A stretch of 54,267 bases of DNA from CAYQXJ01 sp964421565. GTDB taxonomy: Bacteria; Planctomycetota; Brocadiia; SM23-32. Below, one piece after another: positions 51,894 through 54,267 of the stretch (position 1 is the stretch's first letter; the number at the start of each line of letters is the position of its first letter). The position numbers and the translations under genes are program-made. The notes beneath the pieces are model-generated. The model was not told the origin of the DNA and searched no databases. It saw only the letters and a program-made list of their open reading frames with translations. The stretch spans positions 1-54,267 of the forward strand of contig CAYQXJ010000019.1 of assembly GCA_964421565.1 (NCBI GenBank), in the 5' to 3' direction.

Positions 51894-52957
51894 CATCCGA
51901 GACAGGAGCAACGGCGAATATGACAGACGATCGAAGCGAAACAATATGCGGCGCCGTCTACATACCGGCCCGCGCCTACAACGCCCCGCAGATGTGGCGG
52001 TCCTACGATGGTAGAATCGTCTGCCGGGACATGGGCTATGCCAGAAGCGTGCGGCTCAACGCGCTTCGGATCTGGGCAAGTTACGAATTCTGGTGCATGG
52101 AACCGGAAGCGTTCGAGCGACGCCTCGACGACTTTCTGGAAGCGGCGCGGGAGTATGGTATCGGCGTCCTCGTATCACTCTTCGAGAACTGCGGCGTTCC
52201 GCCCACCGAGGAGAACATCTGGACGACCGACCCGGCGCGCGCCTTCTGCGTCAGTTCGCCGCACCGCGGGAAGGTGATGCACGACCCCAATCGGTGGGGC
52301 GGCCCACGAGAGTTCGTCCACTGGTTCATGGACCGCTACCGCGACGACGGACGCCTGATCGGCATCGAGGTGATGAACGAGCCCGGGACGAGAGAGGACG
52401 GCGCCATGCCCTTCGCCCGGGCGATGCTCGGCACGGCGCTGGAGTGCTGCGGCGACGTCCCGCTCTCGATCGGTTCCAGCTCGCTGGCGAACGCGCGCTT
52501 CTGGGCCGGCCAGGGCAGCGAGATACTGCAGTTCCACGTCAACTTCCCCGCCTCCGAGCAAGAACTGCGACAGGAGCTGGAGGCCGCCTTGCGGCTGCGC
52601 GAGGAGCTGGGCCGGCCGGTTTGGCTGACGGAGCTGCAGCGCATACGCTCGGTGAGCGGCTGGCAGGACGAGAAACCACCGCCGGACGAACTCGGGCCGG
52701 ACCTCGCCTCCGTCATCCCCATCGTCAGAGAGTATGCACTGCCCTGGTTCTTCTGGTCTCTGATGGTCAAGCCCGCCTACCTGCCCGGCCAGCGGGATAA
52801 GGGGACGGTCAACGGCCTGTTTCGCAAAGACGGGAGCGTCTGGAGCCTGGAGGATGCCCGAGCGGTATCCGGAAACTCGGCCTGGCGCGTTCCGGGCCGG
52901 GAACACAATGTGAACGGGTCGAGCGATACGCCCACAAAAGGAGAGGCAGATGGCTGA
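51890..52957 (+). CDS. Cytoplasmic GH5/GH-A-clan glycoside hydrolase
   Basis: A 355-residue TIM barrel. The acid/base is E164 in IGIEVMNEPG (the clan GH-A N-E-P), and the nucleophile is E248 in VWLTELQRIRS. Other landmarks are RLNALRIWASYEFWCMEP and PWFFWSLMVKPAYLPG. These support a retaining GH5- or GH39-like enzyme on an unknown beta-linked sugar. No signal peptide. Two starts are possible: ATG 51890, coupled to sulfatase 4 by ATGA with GAGG close upstream, and ATG 51920. I take the first. The next gene overlaps its end by eight bases. Confidence 0.82.
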   Translation: MTSETGATANMTDDRSETICGAVYIPARAYNAPQMWRSYDGRIVCRDMGYARSVRLNALRIWASYEFWCMEPEAFERRLDDFLEAAREYGIGVLVSLFENCGVPPTEENIWTTDPARAFCVSSPHRGKVMHDPNRWGGPREFVHWFMDRYRDDGRLIGIEVMNEPGTREDGAMPFARAMLGTALECCGDVPLSIGSSSLANARFWAGQGSEILQFHVNFPASEQELRQELEAALRLREELGRPVWLTELQRIRSVSGWQDEKPPPDELGPDLASVIPIVREYALPWFFWSLMVKPAYLPGQRDKGTVNGLFRKDGSVWSLEDARAVSGNSAWRVPGREHNVNGSSDTPTKGEADG

Positions 52958-53927
52958 GAGAAGGCGCCTGTTCAGCGCGGACAGTTTCTGGAATATGCCG
53001 ATTCCTGCGGACCCTGAGCTTGACCCGCGCAGCGAACATTACATCTCCTACTGGGAGAAGGAGCCCACCGGCGGGCTGCACATCAACGCTAACAGCTTCG
53101 CCGTGCCCGTCTACGACGTGGATGCTACGACGCCCCTCCGGACGGTGGCCCAAAGGCCCACGCCACGTGAAGCGCAGGCCCGATCGGTGACCCGACACTG
53201 CGAGTTCAGGCACGGCAAAGATTTCCCCGAGCAGGTTCCCATCCCGGACCATGCGATTCCGGACCCCGCCGGCGACAACCACATCGGCCTGGTGGACTGG
53301 GAGCGCGGCCTTGCGTGGGACATGTGGGGAGCGCTGAAGCTGCAAGACGGCTCGTGGCAGTCCTACACGGGAATGCATTACTCCATTGACGGCCCGGGCG
53401 TGTTCAGAACGAGCGATTTCAATGTCGAGAACGGCGATTCCATCCACTACCACGGCCCCGGGCGGGCCTCGAGCGTGCCCGTGATCGCCGGGCTGGCCAT
53501 GCGGCACGAAATCGCGTCCGGCCGCATAGAGCACAAGCTCTCCTTCGCGGCCCGCTACAACGGCTACCAGCGCTTCACCTTCCCCGCCGCGTGGACGGAC
53601 GGGCGCTACGTGGACGGCCTGCCCGAGGGCGCGGTGGTGCAGCTTGCCCCGGACCTCGATCTCGACCAGTTTGAGCTGACCGAGGCGGCGCGGGTGATCT
53701 GCCGAGCTCTACAGCAGTACGGCATGGTCAACGTGGACGGGGCCGCCGGCACGGTCGTCTACGTCGAGGGATTGTATGGCGACCCCGAGCACTCGTGGGA
53801 CGGCCTGCTCGACGAGAGTGAATTGAAGCAGATTCCGGTCAGCCATTTCCGGGTGCTCAAAATGGATTCCATCACACCGATGGGAGACGGACGCAAAGGA
53901 CTGCGGCTCGAGTTGCCTTCGGATTGA
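52950..53927 (+). CDS. Conserved protein of unknown function
   Basis: A 325-residue beta-rich protein whose family I cannot name. It begins RRLFSADSFWNMPIP. It continues with PTGGLHINANSFAVPVYDVD, DFPEQVPIPDHAIPDPAGDN and GLVDWERGLAWDMWGALK. Toward the end it has GLAMRHEIASGRIEHKLSFA. Similar-looking sequences occur in secreted proteins of other bacteria and may be glycan-binding or glycan-cleaving, but this copy lacks a signal peptide. AAAGGAGA precedes the ATG, which overlaps the upstream stop by eight bases, so it is the last gene of the catabolic run. Confidence 0.72.
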   Translation: MAERRRLFSADSFWNMPIPADPELDPRSEHYISYWEKEPTGGLHINANSFAVPVYDVDATTPLRTVAQRPTPREAQARSVTRHCEFRHGKDFPEQVPIPDHAIPDPAGDNHIGLVDWERGLAWDMWGALKLQDGSWQSYTGMHYSIDGPGVFRTSDFNVENGDSIHYHGPGRASSVPVIAGLAMRHEIASGRIEHKLSFAARYNGYQRFTFPAAWTDGRYVDGLPEGAVVQLAPDLDLDQFELTEAARVICRALQQYGMVNVDGAAGTVVYVEGLYGDPEHSWDGLLDESELKQIPVSHFRVLKMDSITPMGDGRKGLRLELPSD

Positions 53928-54063
53928 GGGGGGAGGGGATGAGAGCGGTCAAGTCCAGAAAGCTGCGTGATTCCACCTCTGCAGGTTGAGCGTGGTGGTC
54001 TCGGCGGGCGAGCCCGGAGCGGCCAGCACCCTCCAGCCCCATGGGGGACGCCCGCAGAAGGGA

Positions 54064-54141
54064 TGGTACCCCCAAGGGGATTTGAACCCCTGTTTCCGGA
54101 ATGAGAGTCCGGTGTCCTGGGCCGGGCTAGACGATGGGGGC
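54064..54141 (-). tRNA. trnE: tRNA-Glu, anticodon CTC
   Basis: Read on the minus strand: acceptor GCCCCCA / TGGGGGT, a D arm with GTC...GGAC, anticodon stem CCGGA / TCCGG with loop CTCTCAT (anticodon CTC), T arm AGGGG-TTCAAAT-CCCCT and an encoded CCA end. All arms pair. It lies 11 bases downstream of tRNA-Gln and is probably co-transcribed with it. Confidence 0.93.
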
Positions 54142-54152
54142 AGCGATGGAAA

Positions 54153-54226
54153 TGGCTGAGGAACCAGGATTCGAACCTGGAATGCCTGATCCAGAGTCAG
54201 GAGTGTTACCGTTACACCATTCCTCA
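54153..54226 (-). tRNA. trnQ: tRNA-Gln, anticodon CTG
   Basis: Read on the minus strand: acceptor TGAGGAA / TTCCTCA with discriminator G, anticodon stem CCTGA / TCAGG with loop CTCTGGA (anticodon CTG), T arm CCAGG-TTCGAAT-CCTGG and an encoded CCA. It is the first gene of a two-tRNA unit. Confidence 0.94.
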
Positions 54227-54237
54227 GCGTATGAAGC

Positions 54238-54266
54238 AGTATAGGAAATGCAACGCAGCGTTTCAA
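54238..54266 (-). promoter_or_regulatory. Promoter of the tRNA-Gln/tRNA-Glu unit
   Basis: On the minus strand TTGAAA (54266-54261) is followed after 17 bases by TATACT (54243-54238), 11 bases before the tRNA-Gln 5' end. Both boxes are one base from consensus, as expected for a strong tRNA promoter. Confidence 0.7.
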
Positions 54267-54267
54267 G

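Noticed and set aside
53949..54266. A 105-codon minus-strand frame at the right edge
   Set aside because: It runs through both tRNA genes and is an artefact of their sequence.
1..54267. CRISPR array, prophage or integrative element
   Set aside because: No regularly spaced repeats, integrase, phage structural or cas-like genes were seen; the only mobile DNA is two short transposase relics.

Overview
The window is GC-rich bacterial chromosome, densely coded on both strands, with mixed operons and no phage, plasmid or CRISPR signal. No taxonomic marker gene is present. The gene content (four formylglycine-type sulfatases, right-handed beta-helix proteins, WbsX-type and TIM-barrel glycoside hydrolases, uroporphyrinogen-decarboxylase-family and mandelate-racemase-family enzymes) resembles polysaccharide-degrading Planctomycetota, Lentisphaerota/Verrucomicrobiota, Hydrogenedentota or Armatimonadota. 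That placement is inference.

Layout. 0.1-0.9 kb: a family 2 glycosyltransferase. 1.2-6.6 kb: a promoter followed by an export-type operon: an ABC half-transporter with an unusual N-terminal domain and zinc ribbon, a DUF1854 protein, an HlyD-type adaptor with a very long coiled coil, and a helical protein resembling zinc-dependent phospholipase C. 6.6-11.8 kb: small-molecule catabolism (enolase-superfamily enzyme, frameshifted FAD oxidoreductase, transaldolase-like aldolase, uroporphyrinogen-decarboxylase-family protein). 11.8-17 kb: a PAS-like protein with a Cys-pair tail, a giant MscS channel, a HAD phosphatase and a stand-alone Lrp/AsnC ligand domain. 17-29 kb: WbsX-family hydrolase, secreted GH51 arabinofuranosidase, two secreted beta-helix proteins, a PurF-like protein lacking the catalytic N-terminal cysteine, and metY behind a promoter with a built-in palindrome.

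29-54 kb is the most distinctive region: a long, mostly plus-strand glycan catabolic locus. It holds four sulfatases, a secreted beta-helix protein, a secreted sialidase-like propeller, two TIM-barrel hydrolases, a ThuA/SMP-30 fusion carrying a GH26 relic, two unrecognised large hydrolase-like proteins, an enolase-superfamily enzyme, an arabinose/fucose-isomerase-like protein and an orphan family protein. A GntR/FCD regulator sits inside the locus. Matching palindromes lie before its own gene and before the first gene of the 36-54 kb run, which suggests a local regulon. Almost every enzyme from 36 kb onward lacks a signal peptide, so the substrate is probably degraded in the cytoplasm after uptake. 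No transporter, SusC/SusD pair or sulfatase-activating enzyme lies in the window. The right edge carries tRNA-Gln(CTG) and tRNA-Glu(CTC) behind a near-consensus promoter.

Decay is visible at several points: two relics of an IS1380-like transposase, C-terminal stubs of GH1-like and GH26 enzymes, a possible ADP-ribosylglycohydrolase stub, and a frameshift in a G-rich run. The locus therefore looks as if it has been rearranged. All functions come from reading motifs; no database search was possible.
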